DNA of 64,000 nt from Paracoccus sp. MC1862 (GTDB taxonomy: Bacteria; Pseudomonadota; Alphaproteobacteria; Rhodobacterales; Rhodobacteraceae), in assembly GCF_016617715.1 (NCBI RefSeq), contig NZ_CP067225.1, positions 1,240,001 to 1,304,000 of the forward strand, written 5' to 3'. Shown piece after piece: positions 36,481-44,433 of the stretch; position 1 is the first letter of the stretch, and each line of letters opens with the position of its first letter. The notes below the pieces were generated by a model. It was not told the origin of the DNA. It was given only the letters and a program-made list of their open reading frames with translations, and searched no databases. Both the position numbers and the translations under genes were made by a program.

Positions 36481-36487
<7 letters not shown>

Positions 36488-37299
36488 GGCGCCCGGCCCT
36501 TGCGGCGGCGCTGGCCGTGCTGCTGGCGCTGCCCGCAGGGGCCGAGCTGCCCGCCCGCGTCGTCTCGATGAACCTCTGCACCGATCAGTTGTCGATGGCG
36601 CTGGCCGCGCCGGGGCAGGTGATCTCGGTGTCCCACGTCGCCCGCGACCCGCGCGCCTCGGCGATGGCCGACGAGGCGATGCACTATCCCGTGAACCGGG
36701 GCCGGGCCGAAGAGATCTACCTGCTCAAGCCCGATCTGGTGCTGGCGGGAAACTTCGGCGGACCGGCGGTGGCCATGCTGCACCGGCTGGGCGTGCCGGT
36801 GGTCGAGGTCGCGCCGCCGACCTCTCTGGTCGAGGCGCGGGATGCGATTGCCCAGGTCGGGGCCGCGCTGGGCCGCGACAAGGCGGCAGCGGCGATGATC
36901 GCGGATTTCGACCGGGACGTGGCCGAGCTTTCCCGCGAGGCCGGACCCGACGCGCCCACGGCGGCGACCTGGGGCGCGAACGGCTATTCCGTCGGCGGCG
37001 ACACGCTGGCCGGTGACATCATGCGCAAGGCGGGCTTTGCGCTGGTGGCGGACGGGCTGGGCATGGAAAGTTCCGGCTTCATCACGCTTGAGCAACTGGT
37101 CATGGCCGACCCCGACCTGATCGTGACCGGCACCCCCTATCCCGCCGCCTCGCGGGCCGAAGAGGTGCTGGACCATCCCGCGCTGGACAATCTGAGCGGC
37201 CATGTCCTGCGGGTTCCCGACGCGCTGTGGACCTGCGCCCTGCCCCGCTCGCTGGAAGCCTTGGCGATGCTGTCGGCCGAAGTCGAGGCGCTGCGGTGA
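36481..37299 (+). CDS. btuF: Periplasmic cobalamin-binding protein (BtuF-like)
   Basis: Solute-binding protein of the BtuF/FecB class, 272 residues. A signal peptide is at residues 1-22 (ALAAALAVLLALPAGA). ARVVSMNLCTDQLSMALAAPGQVISVSHVARDP opens the first lobe, with LKPDLVLAGNFGG at its end and ADPDLIVTGTPYP in the second lobe. The ATG overlaps the receptor stop by seven bases, with a GTG three bases on as an alternative. Its stop overlaps the permease start. Cobalamin as ligand is inferred from the operon. Confidence 0.9.
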
Positions 37300-38291
37300 G
37301 CCGCGACGTGCGGCTTCTCGGCGGCCTTGCCGCGCTGGTCGCGGGGCTGGCGCTTCTGTCGCTGCTGACCGGCCCGGCAGGCGCCGGCCCCCGCGCAAGT
37401 CTTTCCGCGCTGTGGACCGGAGAGGGACCCTTGGGCATCGTCCTGCGGGAAATCCGCGCGCCCCGCACCCTGCTGGGCATCATGGTCGGCGTCAGCCTCG
37501 GCCTGTCGGGCGCGGCGCTGCAGGGCTATCTGCGGAACCCGCTGGCCGAGCCGGGGCTGATCGGCATTTCCACCTCGGCCGCGCTGGGGGCGGTGATCGC
37601 CATTCAGGCAGGTGTCTCGGTGCTGGGCCTTGGCGTCCCCCTCGCAGCGCTGGCCGGCGCGCTGGGGGGCGTGGCGCTGATCCTCGGCCTTGCGGGCCGC
37701 AGCGGAGGGATCGCGGGCGGGGGCCTCGGACTGATCCTCGGCGGCATCGCCGTTTCGGCGCTGGCGGGGGCGCTGACGGCGCTGGTGCTGAACCTCTCGG
37801 CCAATCCCTTCGCCGCCTATGACATCATGTTCTGGACGATGGGCTCGCTGGCCGACCGAAGTTGGGGGCATGTGCTGACAGCGGCGCCGCTGATGGTGCT
37901 GGGCTGGGCCGCGCTGATCCGCACCGGGCGCGATCTGGATGCGCTGTCGCTGGGCCAGGAAGCCGCAGCCTCGATGGGCGTCGACCTGTCGCGGCTGCGG
38001 CTGACAGTGGTGCTGGGCGCGGCGGCTGCGGTGGGGGCCGCGACGGCGGTGGCGGGCGCCATCGGCTTCGTCGGGCTGGTGGTGCCGCATCTGCTGCGCG
38101 GCGCGGTGGGCGCGATGCCGTCGCGCCTGCTGCCCGCATCCGCGCTGGGGGGCGCGGCGCTGGTGCTGGCGGCGGATGTGGCGGTGCGGCTGATCCTGCC
38201 CGAACGCGACCTCAAGCTGGGGGTGATGATGGCGCTGGTGGGTGCCCCGGTCTTCCTGCACCTCATCTGGCGCACGCAGGCCGGCCGATGA
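37296..38291 (+). CDS. btuC: FecCD/BtuC-type ABC permease
   Basis: Membrane subunit of a type II importer, 331 residues with about ten helices. RAPRTLLGIMVGVSLGLSGAALQGYLRNPLAEPGLIGIS is the FecCD hallmark, and GAIGFVGLVVPHLLRGAVG with LLPASALGGAALVLAADVAVRL contacts the ATPase. The GTG start overlaps the btuF-like stop (GTGA) and the stop overlaps the ATPase start (ATGA), so all importer genes are translationally chained. The in-frame ATG at 37227 would overlap btuF extensively and is rejected. Confidence 0.93.
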   Translation: MSRDVRLLGGLAALVAGLALLSLLTGPAGAGPRASLSALWTGEGPLGIVLREIRAPRTLLGIMVGVSLGLSGAALQGYLRNPLAEPGLIGISTSAALGAVIAIQAGVSVLGLGVPLAALAGALGGVALILGLAGRSGGIAGGGLGLILGGIAVSALAGALTALVLNLSANPFAAYDIMFWTMGSLADRSWGHVLTAAPLMVLGWAALIRTGRDLDALSLGQEAAASMGVDLSRLRLTVVLGAAAAVGAATAVAGAIGFVGLVVPHLLRGAVGAMPSRLLPASALGGAALVLAADVAVRLILPERDLKLGVMMALVGAPVFLHLIWRTQAGR

Positions 38292-39058
38292 GCCTGACCC
38301 TGCACAACCTGACCGTTGCGCCCGAGGGCCGGGCGCTTCTGGAGCGCGTCAGCCTGACCGTGCCGGCGGGCAGCTTCGTCGGTCTGATCGGCCCCAACGG
38401 CGCCGGCAAGACAACGCTCATGCGGGCGGCGCTGGGGCTGATCTCCGCCGAGGGTCAATCCGACCTCGCCGCCCTGCCACCCGCCCGCCGCGCCCGCCGC
38501 GCCGCCTGGCTGCCGCAGGTACGCGAGATCGCGTGGCCCATCCCCGTCGAGGCGCTGGTGCGCCTCGGCCGCCGCGCCGATCCCGACCGCCGTGCGGACG
38601 GCCCCGCCGTGGCAGAGGCGATGGCCGCATTGGACGTCACCCACCTGGCGCAGCGCCGCGCGACCGAGCTTTCGGGGGGGGAACTTGCCCGCGCCCTGAT
38701 CGCCCGCCTGCTCGCGCAGCGCACGCCGCTGATTCTCGCGGATGAGCCGGTCGCGGGCCTCGACCCCGCGCACCAGTTCGCCGTAATGGAATTGTTCGCC
38801 AGCCTCGCCCGGCAGGGCCGCACCGTGATCGCCTCGATCCACGACCTGGCACTGGCTGCGCGCTATTGCCAGCGGCTGGTGCTGATGGACGCAGGCCGCA
38901 TCGTCGCCGATGGCACGCCCACCGAGGTCCTGTCGCCTGCGCGGTTGACCGCCGCCTTCGGCGTCTCGGGCGCCTTCGTGCCGACGCCTTCGGGGCCGGT
39001 CTTCGTCACCCTGCCGCCACCCCCAGGGTCCGCCGCGCCCGCGCCACCAGAGCCGTGA
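38288..39058 (+). CDS. btuD: ABC importer ATPase (BtuD-like)
   Basis: ATPase of the cobalamin importer, 256 residues. Walker A is [18 protein letters not shown], the signature is ELSGGELARALIARLLAQ, Walker B is LILADEPVAGLDP and the H-loop is IASIHDLALAARYC. The signature has alanine where many have arginine (GGELARAL). The last 25 residues are proline-rich. The start overlaps the permease stop by four bases. The 3' end overlaps the convergent DsbA-like gene by 53 bases. Confidence 0.93.
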   Translation: MSLTLHNLTVAPEGRALLERVSLTVPAGSFVGLIGPNGAGKTTLMRAALGLISAEGQSDLAALPPARRARRAAWLPQVREIAWPIPVEALVRLGRRADPDRRADGPAVAEAMAALDVTHLAQRRATELSGGELARALIARLLAQRTPLILADEPVAGLDPAHQFAVMELFASLARQGRTVIASIHDLALAARYCQRLVLMDAGRIVADGTPTEVLSPARLTAAFGVSGAFVPTPSGPVFVTLPPPPGSAAPAPPEP

Positions 39059-39635
39059 GATCCTGAAAGCTCTGGTCCCCGAACAGCGCCTCGTCGCCCG
39101 CGATCAAGGTGGGCGTGCCCAGCAGGCTCATGTGCTCGGCCAGCATGAAGGAGCGGGCGATGTGATCCTCGACCCGATCGGAATACATATCCTCGCGCAG
39201 CTTCGCCTCGTCCAGCCCCAGACGGCGGACAACCCGCATCACCGACGGCTCGGCCGCGCGGTCGCGCATTCCCATCAGGCTGGTGTGAAGCTGCCAGTAT
39301 TTCCCCTGATCCAGCGAAGCCAACGAGGCGCGCGCCGCGAAATCCGAGCCCTCGCCGAAGATCGGCCATTCGCGGAACACAACCCGCAACTGCGGATCGG
39401 AACCGATAAGCCGCTGCATCCCGGGGACGATCTTCTTGCAGAAGGGACAGTTGTAATCGAAGAACTCGGTCAGCGTGATGTTGCCCTGCGGGTTGCCCAG
39501 CACGATGCCGTTGCGGTCGCGCTCCAGCGCCTCGCGCAGCTCCTCGCGCATCGGGTTCGGCCGGTCGCCCTGACCCAAGGCGGGCGAAGCCACTGCTGCG
39601 GCAAGAAGGGCGAGCGTTGCGCGGCGACTGGGCAT
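39006..39635 (-). CDS. DsbA-family thiol-disulfide oxidoreductase
   Basis: Periplasmic thioredoxin-fold protein, 209 residues. The signal peptide MPSRRATLALLAAAVASPALG is followed by a helical prefix and then FFDYNCPFCKKIVPGM with the CPFC redox motif. FREWPIFGEGSDFAARASLA and LGTPTLIAGDEALFG with the cis-proline complete the fold; the set is that of Com1/ScsC-like DsbA relatives. The ATG at 39635 has GAAAGGACG upstream. It overlaps the tail of the convergent btuD-like gene by 53 bases. Whether it acts as oxidase or isomerase is not visible. Confidence 0.9.
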   Translation of the reverse strand: MPSRRATLALLAAAVASPALGQGDRPNPMREELREALERDRNGIVLGNPQGNITLTEFFDYNCPFCKKIVPGMQRLIGSDPQLRVVFREWPIFGEGSDFAARASLASLDQGKYWQLHTSLMGMRDRAAEPSVMRVVRRLGLDEAKLREDMYSDRVEDHIARSFMLAEHMSLLGTPTLIAGDEALFGDQSFQDLTALVARARRTLGVAAG

Positions 39636-39732
39636 GGGCGTCCTTTCCGTGGTCCGTCGCCACGGTAGGAACGTTGGGTGACACAGGGAAATCACGAAGC
39701 CTCCAGTCCCGGGGGGCTGCCCCGGAGGACAG

Positions 39733-40044
39733 ATGCCGCGCAGATCCGCCCCGTCGATCCGAGAACCCGAGGCGGTGCCCGCCTGCCCCCTCTGCCTGCG
39801 CCCGATCCCGCCCGGCGTGCCACAGAGCCGCCATCACCTGATCCCGAAGCTGCGCGGCGGCAAGGGCGGCGAGACGGTGCTGCTGCACCAGGTCTGCCAT
39901 TCCACGACCCATCGCACCCTGAGCGAGACGGAACTGGCCCGCAACTACGCGACGGTGGAGGCCCTGCGCGCCCATACGGAACTGCGGCGGTTCTTCGACT
40001 GGGTGGCGAAGCGCCCGCCGGGGTGGAAGGGGAAGGTGCGGTGA
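39733..40044 (+). CDS. HNH-domain protein
   Basis: A 103-residue protein with a compact HNH nuclease-type domain. Two zinc-like pairs are visible: CPLC at residues 18-21 and a C-H in HQVCHS near residue 53. The HNH core is SRHHLIPKLRGGKGGETVLLHQVCHSTTHRTLSETELA, with the histidine pair HH-x-I-P-K at residues about 33-34 and the later CH/H residues. Stand-alone proteins of this sort are widespread in alphaproteobacteria and mostly uncharacterised. Nuclease activity is inferred from the family. Confidence 0.85.
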   Translation: MPRRSAPSIREPEAVPACPLCLRPIPPGVPQSRHHLIPKLRGGKGGETVLLHQVCHSTTHRTLSETELARNYATVEALRAHTELRRFFDWVAKRPPGWKGKVR

Positions 40045-40108
40045 ACGTTTGGAGATCGAGTGATTCGGGTGCATGATCGACCCTCTCTCCTGCCGGAAAG
40101 GAACCGCC

Positions 40109-40300
40109 ATGCCCCGCCTGACGATCTTCAGCCTCGCCTCGGCCTGCGTCCTCGCCGCCTCGCCGGTCCTGGCCCAATCCGCCGCAACCACGACGCCCAC
40201 GCCCCAGCCGGTGGTCACGACCCCGGATCAGGGGGCGACTCCTGCCAGGCCATCCGGGCGGACCGGGTGCGGGTCGAAGGCACGGCAGGTCATGTCGTGA
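40109..40300 (+). CDS. Small secreted hypothetical protein
   Basis: A 63-residue protein of unknown function. MPRLTIFSLASACVLAASPVLAQSA reads as a signal peptide cleaved after VLA. The mature part of about 40 residues is rich in threonine, proline and alanine, with one cysteine (RTGCGSK). GAAAGGAACC precedes the ATG well; an in-frame ATG at 40073 lacks such a site. It is the last gene before the AT-richer islet. Confidence 0.6.
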   Translation: MPRLTIFSLASACVLAASPVLAQSAATTTPTPQPVVTTPDQGATPARPSGRTGCGSKARQVMS

Positions 40301-40333
40301 TGTGAGCGCCACGCCGGTGATCCGACGAAGCGT

Positions 40334-40386
40334 TTGCATCTAAGATCGCGCGTGCAAAGCGCGCACCTTATGCTTGTTAGATGCAA
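40334..40386. repeat. Inverted repeat with attC-like 3' end
   Basis: TTGCATCTAA (40334-40343) and TTAGATGCAA (40377-40386) are exact 10-bp complements around 33 bases. Inside them are shorter complements (GTGC/GCAC, GCGCG/CGCGC). The right arm reads GTTAGATGC, which fits the integron attC core GTTRRRY, and the left has ATCTAAG where attC requires RYYYAAC, so the last base departs from consensus. It could also be an ordinary hairpin. I give it as a repeat with a possible recombination-site reading. Confidence 0.5.
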
Positions 40387-40474
40387 CCAACGCGAATCTG
40401 CGCGCCAGCTAAGGCGTCGCGGGGCTAGTAGGGGTTGCGGCGGCTTTTCGACTGATTAGAGAAGTGGCCGGTGT

Positions 40475-40501
40475 AAGGAGCAGAAGGAGCAGAAGGAGCA
40501 G
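40475..40501 (+). repeat. Three tandem copies of AAGGAGCAG
   Basis: The 9-base unit AAGGAGCAG is repeated three times without a mismatch, ahead of a TAAAAAG sequence. It lies in non-coding AT-richer DNA. The unit contains AAGGAG, the Shine-Dalgarno core, but no suitable start codon follows. Length variation by slippage would be expected. Confidence 0.9.
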
Positions 40502-40597
40502 TAAAAAGTAGTGCGCCTAAATCTATGCACTCGGCATTGCGGCAGCGGCAGCACGTAACTCTTAGCTTGCCTCTAACCAAAAAAATGTACAAGACTT

Positions 40598-40714
40598 CTA
40601 GGAAGCTAGAAGCCTTCGATTTCTAATGGCTTGCAAACGGCGTTCAAGCTTCTCTTGCAAGTCAACTCCTGTAGTCCATCGTATTGCATGCAAATCCTGC
40701 ACATCAAAGTGAGG
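40598..40714 (-). pseudogene. In-frame 3' remainder of the TIR gene after a TGA
   Basis: Reading on past the TGA at 40715-40717 in the same frame gives 38 more codons before TAG at 40598-40600. The start of this stretch reads PHFDVQDLHAIRW and continues GVDLQEKLERRLQAI. This is how the C-terminal domain normally continues in proteins whose preceding segment reads NVYFETGYALGLNRQIILTCREGT: a histidine-phenylalanine-aspartate strand, an aromatic strand end, and a closing helix. A single CGA to TGA change would explain the break. It therefore appears to be the rest of a gene interrupted by one stop codon. Confidence 0.75.
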
Positions 40715-41386
40715 TCAGGTGCCCTCACGGCAAGTAAGGATTATCTGCCTATTAAGGCCCAACGCATACCCCGTCTCAAAGTAAACATTCGGTCGATCAT
40801 TTGTTATATCGCATAGAATTATTGATGAATTTCTTATCAGACGGAATATTTCCTGTGAGATGGATTCGCTATCTTCTTTCTCATCTACTCGCTTGACAGC
40901 AAAGTCGAACTTGGCGCCTGTCGGGACTATTACTGTCTTGAATATGGAGTTCAACTCCGGATCACCAAGAGCCATAACCACGAATATCTGATCTTCTAAC
41001 GGGATTCGGCGTACGACTTCATTGATCCCATCGACAATCTCGTCTTCGATTATGACTTCCGCTTTCCCTGTAAGGAGCGCGTGGAGCGGATGCTTGTCTA
41101 CGCAGACAGGAATCACAAATGAACGACGGCGTTCTCGCTCGATTGCGAGGATGGAAAAAAGCTCTCTTTGCAGCCAAGGGTCTTCGGCGTACTCCTTCGA
41201 CCAAACGACAATGACCATCTCGAATTTTTGAAGTTCATTTTCTATGAACCCATCTAGGTCAGGACGTCCATGACTCATGATCCTGAGATCATACGCATTG
41301 GCATCAATATTACTGCCATTGCATTGCGCCACAATGCGCCGGCCGACTTCCTTGCCATCTCCCGCATAGCTTACGAAAATCTTCAT
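40715..41386 (-). CDS. TIR-domain plus deoxyribosyltransferase-like protein, interrupted
   Basis: A 223-codon frame with two domains. Residues 1-105 are TIR-like: KIFVSYAGDGKEVGRRI at the start, VIVVWSKEYAEDPWLQREL with glutamate 75 at the position of the TIR NADase catalytic residue, and FVIPVCVDKHPL. Residues 130-223 look like the nucleoside 2-deoxyribosyltransferase-like fold: QIFVVMALGDPELNSIF, a helix, then ILCDITNDRPNVYFETGYALGLNRQIIL. Such pairings occur in putative nucleotide-sensing immune effectors. The frame stops at a TGA in mid-domain and continues in frame beyond it. Base composition is much AT-richer than the neighbours and codon use differs, which suggests transfer. No partner gene is adjacent. 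The role in phage defence is an inference. Confidence 0.8.
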   Translation of the reverse strand: MKIFVSYAGDGKEVGRRIVAQCNGSNIDANAYDLRIMSHGRPDLDGFIENELQKFEMVIVVWSKEYAEDPWLQRELFSILAIERERRRSFVIPVCVDKHPLHALLTGKAEVIIEDEIVDGINEVVRRIPLEDQIFVVMALGDPELNSIFKTVIVPTGAKFDFAVKRVDEKEDSESISQEIFRLIRNSSIILCDITNDRPNVYFETGYALGLNRQIILTCREGT

Positions 41387-41433
41387 TTTCGAACCCCGCT
41401 ATTTATCTGAGTACCAGGAATACTCCTGCGCGG

Positions 41434-43089
41434 CTACCGCGTAAACTTCTTGTACTTCACCCGCTTCGGCTCGATTGAATCCGGCCCCAGCCGCCGCACC
41501 TTGTCCTCTTCATAAGCCTCGAAGTTCCCCTCGAACCACTCGACATGCGCGTCGCCTTCAAACGCAAGGATATGCGTGCAGAGGCGGTCGAGGAAGAAGC
41601 GGTCGTGCGAGATGATGACGGCGCAGCCGGCGAAATCCTCGAGCGCCGCTTCCAGCGCCTGCAGGGTTTCCACGTCAAGATCGTTCGTCGGCTCGTCCAG
41701 CAGCAGGACGTTGCCGCCGGATTTCAGCAGCTTCGCCATGTGGACGCGGTTGCGTTCGCCGCCCGAAAGCAGGCCCACCTTCTTCTGTTGGTCGCCGCCC
41801 TTGAAGTTGAACGCGCTGGCATAGGCGCGCGAGTTCATCTGCGCGTCGCCCAGGTCGATCTGCTCGGCGCCGCCCGAGATCTCCTCCCACACAGTCTTGT
41901 TGGGGTCCAGCGCGTCGCGCGATTGGTCCACATAGGACAGCGCAACGGTGTCGCCGAAGATGATCTCGCCCCCATCGGGCTTTTCCTGACCGGTCAGCAT
42001 CCGGAACAGGGTGGATTTCCCCGCGCCGTTGGGGCCAATCACGCCGACGATCCCCCCGGGTGGCAAGCTGAAATCCAGACCCTCGATCAGCAGCTTGTCA
42101 CCGAAGGCCTTGGTCAGCCCGGCGACCTCGATCACCTTGCTGCCTAGGCGGGGGCCGTTCGGGACGATGATCTGGGCATTGCCCACCTTCTCGCGCTCGG
42201 ATTTGGACGCCATTTCGTTATAGGCGTTGATCCGCGCCTTCTGCTTGGCCTGCCGGGCCTTGGCGCCTGCGCGAATCCATTCCAGCTCGCGTTCCAGCGA
42301 TTTCTGCTTGGCCTTGTCCTCGCGGGCTTCCTGCGCCAGCCGCTTGGCTTTCTGTTCCAGCCAGGCAGAATAATTGCCCTCGTAGGGAATCCCCCGGCCG
42401 CGGTCCAGTTCCAGAATCCAACTGGTGATATCGTCCAGGAAATAGCGGTCGTGCGTCACGATCAGGATCGTGCCGGGATATTCGATCAGGTGCTTCTGCA
42501 GCCAGGCAATGGTTTCGGCGTCCAGATGGTTGGTCGGTTCATCCAGCAGCAGCATGTCGGGCGCTTCAAGCAGCAGCTTGCACAGCGCCACGCGGCGGCG
42601 TTCGCCGCCTGACAGCGTGTCCACGTCGGCGTCGTCGGGCGGGCAGCGCAGGGCCTCCATCGCGACATCCACCTGAGAATCCAGATCCCACAGGTTCTCG
42701 GCGTCGATCTCGTCCTGAAGCTTCGCCATCTCCTCGGCGGTCTCGTCCGAGTAGTTCATCGCAAGCTCGTTATAGCGGTCGAGCTTGGCCTGCTTGGCCT
42801 TGACGCCCTCCATCACGTTGCCGCGCACGTTCAGGGCGGGATCAAGCTGCGGCTCTTGCGGCAGGTAGCCCACGGTCGCGCCCTTGGCGGCCCAGGCCTC
42901 GCCGGAGAAGTCCTTGTCGATGCCGGCCATGATCCGCAGCAGGGTCGATTTCCCCGCGCCGTTGACGCCGACGACGCCGATCTTGACGCCGGGCAGGAAG
43001 TTCAGGCGGATGTTTTCAAAGGTCTTCTTTCCGCCGGGATAGGTCTTGGACAGGCCGTCCATGTGATAGACATACTGATACGAGGCCAT
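41434..43089 (-). CDS. ettA: ABC-F translation factor EttA
   Basis: Soluble ABC-F ATPase binding the ribosomal E site and gating elongation by ATP level; 551 residues, the family length. Two nucleotide-binding domains are present: Walker [20 protein letters not shown] with signature [17 protein letters not shown], and [19 protein letters not shown] with [16 protein letters not shown]. Both Walker B motifs read [11 protein letters not shown] and [11 protein letters not shown]. The linker at about residues 245-300 is lysine- and glutamate-rich. The ending YKKFTR is typical of EttA. AGGAG precedes the ATG. Confidence 0.96.
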   Translation of the reverse strand: MASYQYVYHMDGLSKTYPGGKKTFENIRLNFLPGVKIGVVGVNGAGKSTLLRIMAGIDKDFSGEAWAAKGATVGYLPQEPQLDPALNVRGNVMEGVKAKQAKLDRYNELAMNYSDETAEEMAKLQDEIDAENLWDLDSQVDVAMEALRCPPDDADVDTLSGGERRRVALCKLLLEAPDMLLLDEPTNHLDAETIAWLQKHLIEYPGTILIVTHDRYFLDDITSWILELDRGRGIPYEGNYSAWLEQKAKRLAQEAREDKAKQKSLERELEWIRAGAKARQAKQKARINAYNEMASKSEREKVGNAQIIVPNGPRLGSKVIEVAGLTKAFGDKLLIEGLDFSLPPGGIVGVIGPNGAGKSTLFRMLTGQEKPDGGEIIFGDTVALSYVDQSRDALDPNKTVWEEISGGAEQIDLGDAQMNSRAYASAFNFKGGDQQKKVGLLSGGERNRVHMAKLLKSGGNVLLLDEPTNDLDVETLQALEAALEDFAGCAVIISHDRFFLDRLCTHILAFEGDAHVEWFEGNFEAYEEDKVRRLGPDSIEPKRVKYKKFTR

Positions 43090-43173
43090 GAGCCGCTCCT
43101 GTTCGCTTGTTGCGGGCTATCTAGGCCACCGGCGGGGCGAATGTAAGCGGCGCCACGCGGGCGCCGCTTGGAC

Positions 43174-44370
43174 TCACTGGGTCAGGTCGCGGTCGAGGAA
43201 GGCGCGGATCTGCTCGCCGGCCTGGGCGATGTTCACCACGCCGTCCAGGTGGCCGCGGGTGCCTTCCAGTTCGACCATCTCGACGGGGGTGCCGTCGGCC
43301 TTGATGATCGCGGCGGTCTCTCGCACGGCGTTACCCGGGAAGACCAGATCCTCGTCGGTGTGGATCAGCATCACCGGCACGTCGATGGCCGTGAGGCCGT
43401 CATAGACGCTTTCGCCCCCTGCCCCGCCGGCGACGAAAAGCTGGTTGGCGCGGATCAGATAAAGCAGGTGGTTCGCGTCCGAACTCGCGGCCCGCGCGGC
43501 GCCGCCGTCGTTCAGCGTCTTGACCACGGCGAACTCGTTTTCCATCGCGGCGGCGGGATCGGCCCCTTCCTCGGCCCAGTCGCGGCCAAAGGTGCCGTTG
43601 GTCCATTCGGCCGAGTTCGCGTGCAGCGTCACGATCTTCAGCGCCTGCGCCAGCCCCGCGTCGGGCGGCGTGCCCTCGTAATAGTCGCCGCCGTTCCAGT
43701 TGGGATCCAACCGCACCGGCGCACCCCAGATGTCCAGCCATGCGATCAGGTCCGCATCGGCCCAGCCCGAGGCGATCACGGGGATCACCCGCGTCAGCTT
43801 GTCGGGATGCCGCGCCGCCCAGTCATAGGCCTGCAACCCGCCCATGGATGGACCCATGACGGCATGCCACCGCTCGATCCCCAACTGCTGCATCAGCCCG
43901 TGCTGGGTTTCCACGAAATCGCCGATGGTCAGGATCGGGAAGTCCATGCCCCATGACTCGCCCGTGGCCGGGTTCACGGTCGCGGGGCCGGTGGTGATGA
44001 CGGTGGGGCTTTTCGCGGCTAGGTTCACCGGCGTATCGGCAGAGACGACGAAATACCTGTCCGTGTCGATGGGCTTTCCGGGCCCGATGATCGCGTCCCA
44101 ATAGCCGGGCGCCGCGTCATCTTCCGCGTATTTCCCAGCGGCGTGAGAGTTGCCGGAAAAGAAATGGGTGATCAGGATCGCGTTGTCCTTCGCCTCGTTC
44201 AGCGCGCCATAGGTTTCATAGCCCAGCGTCATCTCGGGGATCGTCTCGCCGCCGAGCGTCCGAAAATCCGTCAGGGTGAAGCTTTTCTTCTCTACGATCT
44301 CGTCCAGCGCGAAAGCGGGCGCGGCCAGCAGCAGCCCGCCCATCAGGGCGGCCAGGCAGTGTCGTGTCAT
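43174..44370 (-). CDS. Exported MetX-like alpha/beta hydrolase
   Basis: A 398-residue alpha/beta hydrolase resembling homoserine O-acetyltransferase, but with a signal peptide (LAALMGGLLLAAPAFA-L), so it should act in the periplasm. The nucleophile elbow is MGPSMGGLQAYDWAARHPD near residue 170. The acid is in MLIHTDEDLVFPGNAVRET near residue 335, and the histidine in LEGTRGHLDGV near residue 373. The N-terminal FTLTDFRTLGGETIPEMTLGYETYGALNEAKDNAILITHFFSGNSHA matches MetX. A cytosolic acetyl-CoA-dependent reaction is unlikely outside the membrane, so esterase or other acyl hydrolase activity is more plausible. GGAGAGGAG precedes the ATG. Confidence 0.87.
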   Translation of the reverse strand: MTRHCLAALMGGLLLAAPAFALDEIVEKKSFTLTDFRTLGGETIPEMTLGYETYGALNEAKDNAILITHFFSGNSHAAGKYAEDDAAPGYWDAIIGPGKPIDTDRYFVVSADTPVNLAAKSPTVITTGPATVNPATGESWGMDFPILTIGDFVETQHGLMQQLGIERWHAVMGPSMGGLQAYDWAARHPDKLTRVIPVIASGWADADLIAWLDIWGAPVRLDPNWNGGDYYEGTPPDAGLAQALKIVTLHANSAEWTNGTFGRDWAEEGADPAAAMENEFAVVKTLNDGGAARAASSDANHLLYLIRANQLFVAGGAGGESVYDGLTAIDVPVMLIHTDEDLVFPGNAVRETAAIIKADGTPVEMVELEGTRGHLDGVVNIAQAGEQIRAFLDRDLTQ

Positions 44371-44433
44371 GGGGTCTCCTCTCCCTCGTCCTTGCGGCGA
44401 GTAGAGCCGAAGCCCGAAATCCTGTCCACCGCT

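Larger units (their letters stand above)
40301..40597. other. AT-richer gap without a supported gene
   Basis: Between the small secreted protein and the TIR gene remainder, base composition drops clearly from the surrounding high GC. The stretch holds a 10-bp inverted repeat (40334-40386), a triple 9-base repeat (40475-40501), and AT-rich sequence such as a run of seven A at 40579-40585. No open frame here has recognisable features. It looks like the edge of acquired DNA. Confidence 0.6.

Noticed and set aside
39733..40044. HNH gene as part of a restriction or homing element
   Set aside because: No methylase, intron or partner gene is adjacent, and stand-alone HNH proteins of this size are common.
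40470..40510. CRISPR-like array from the AAGGAGCAG copies
   Set aside because: The unit is 9 bases, contiguous and without spacers.
40715..40717. Selenocysteine reading of the TGA in the TIR gene
   Set aside because: The family has an ordinary residue here, one point mutation explains the stop, and I see no convincing SECIS-type hairpin after it.
40598..41433. A multi-gene Thoeris or CBASS system
   Set aside because: Only one gene is present; no ThsA-, cyclase- or SAVED-like neighbour exists on either side.
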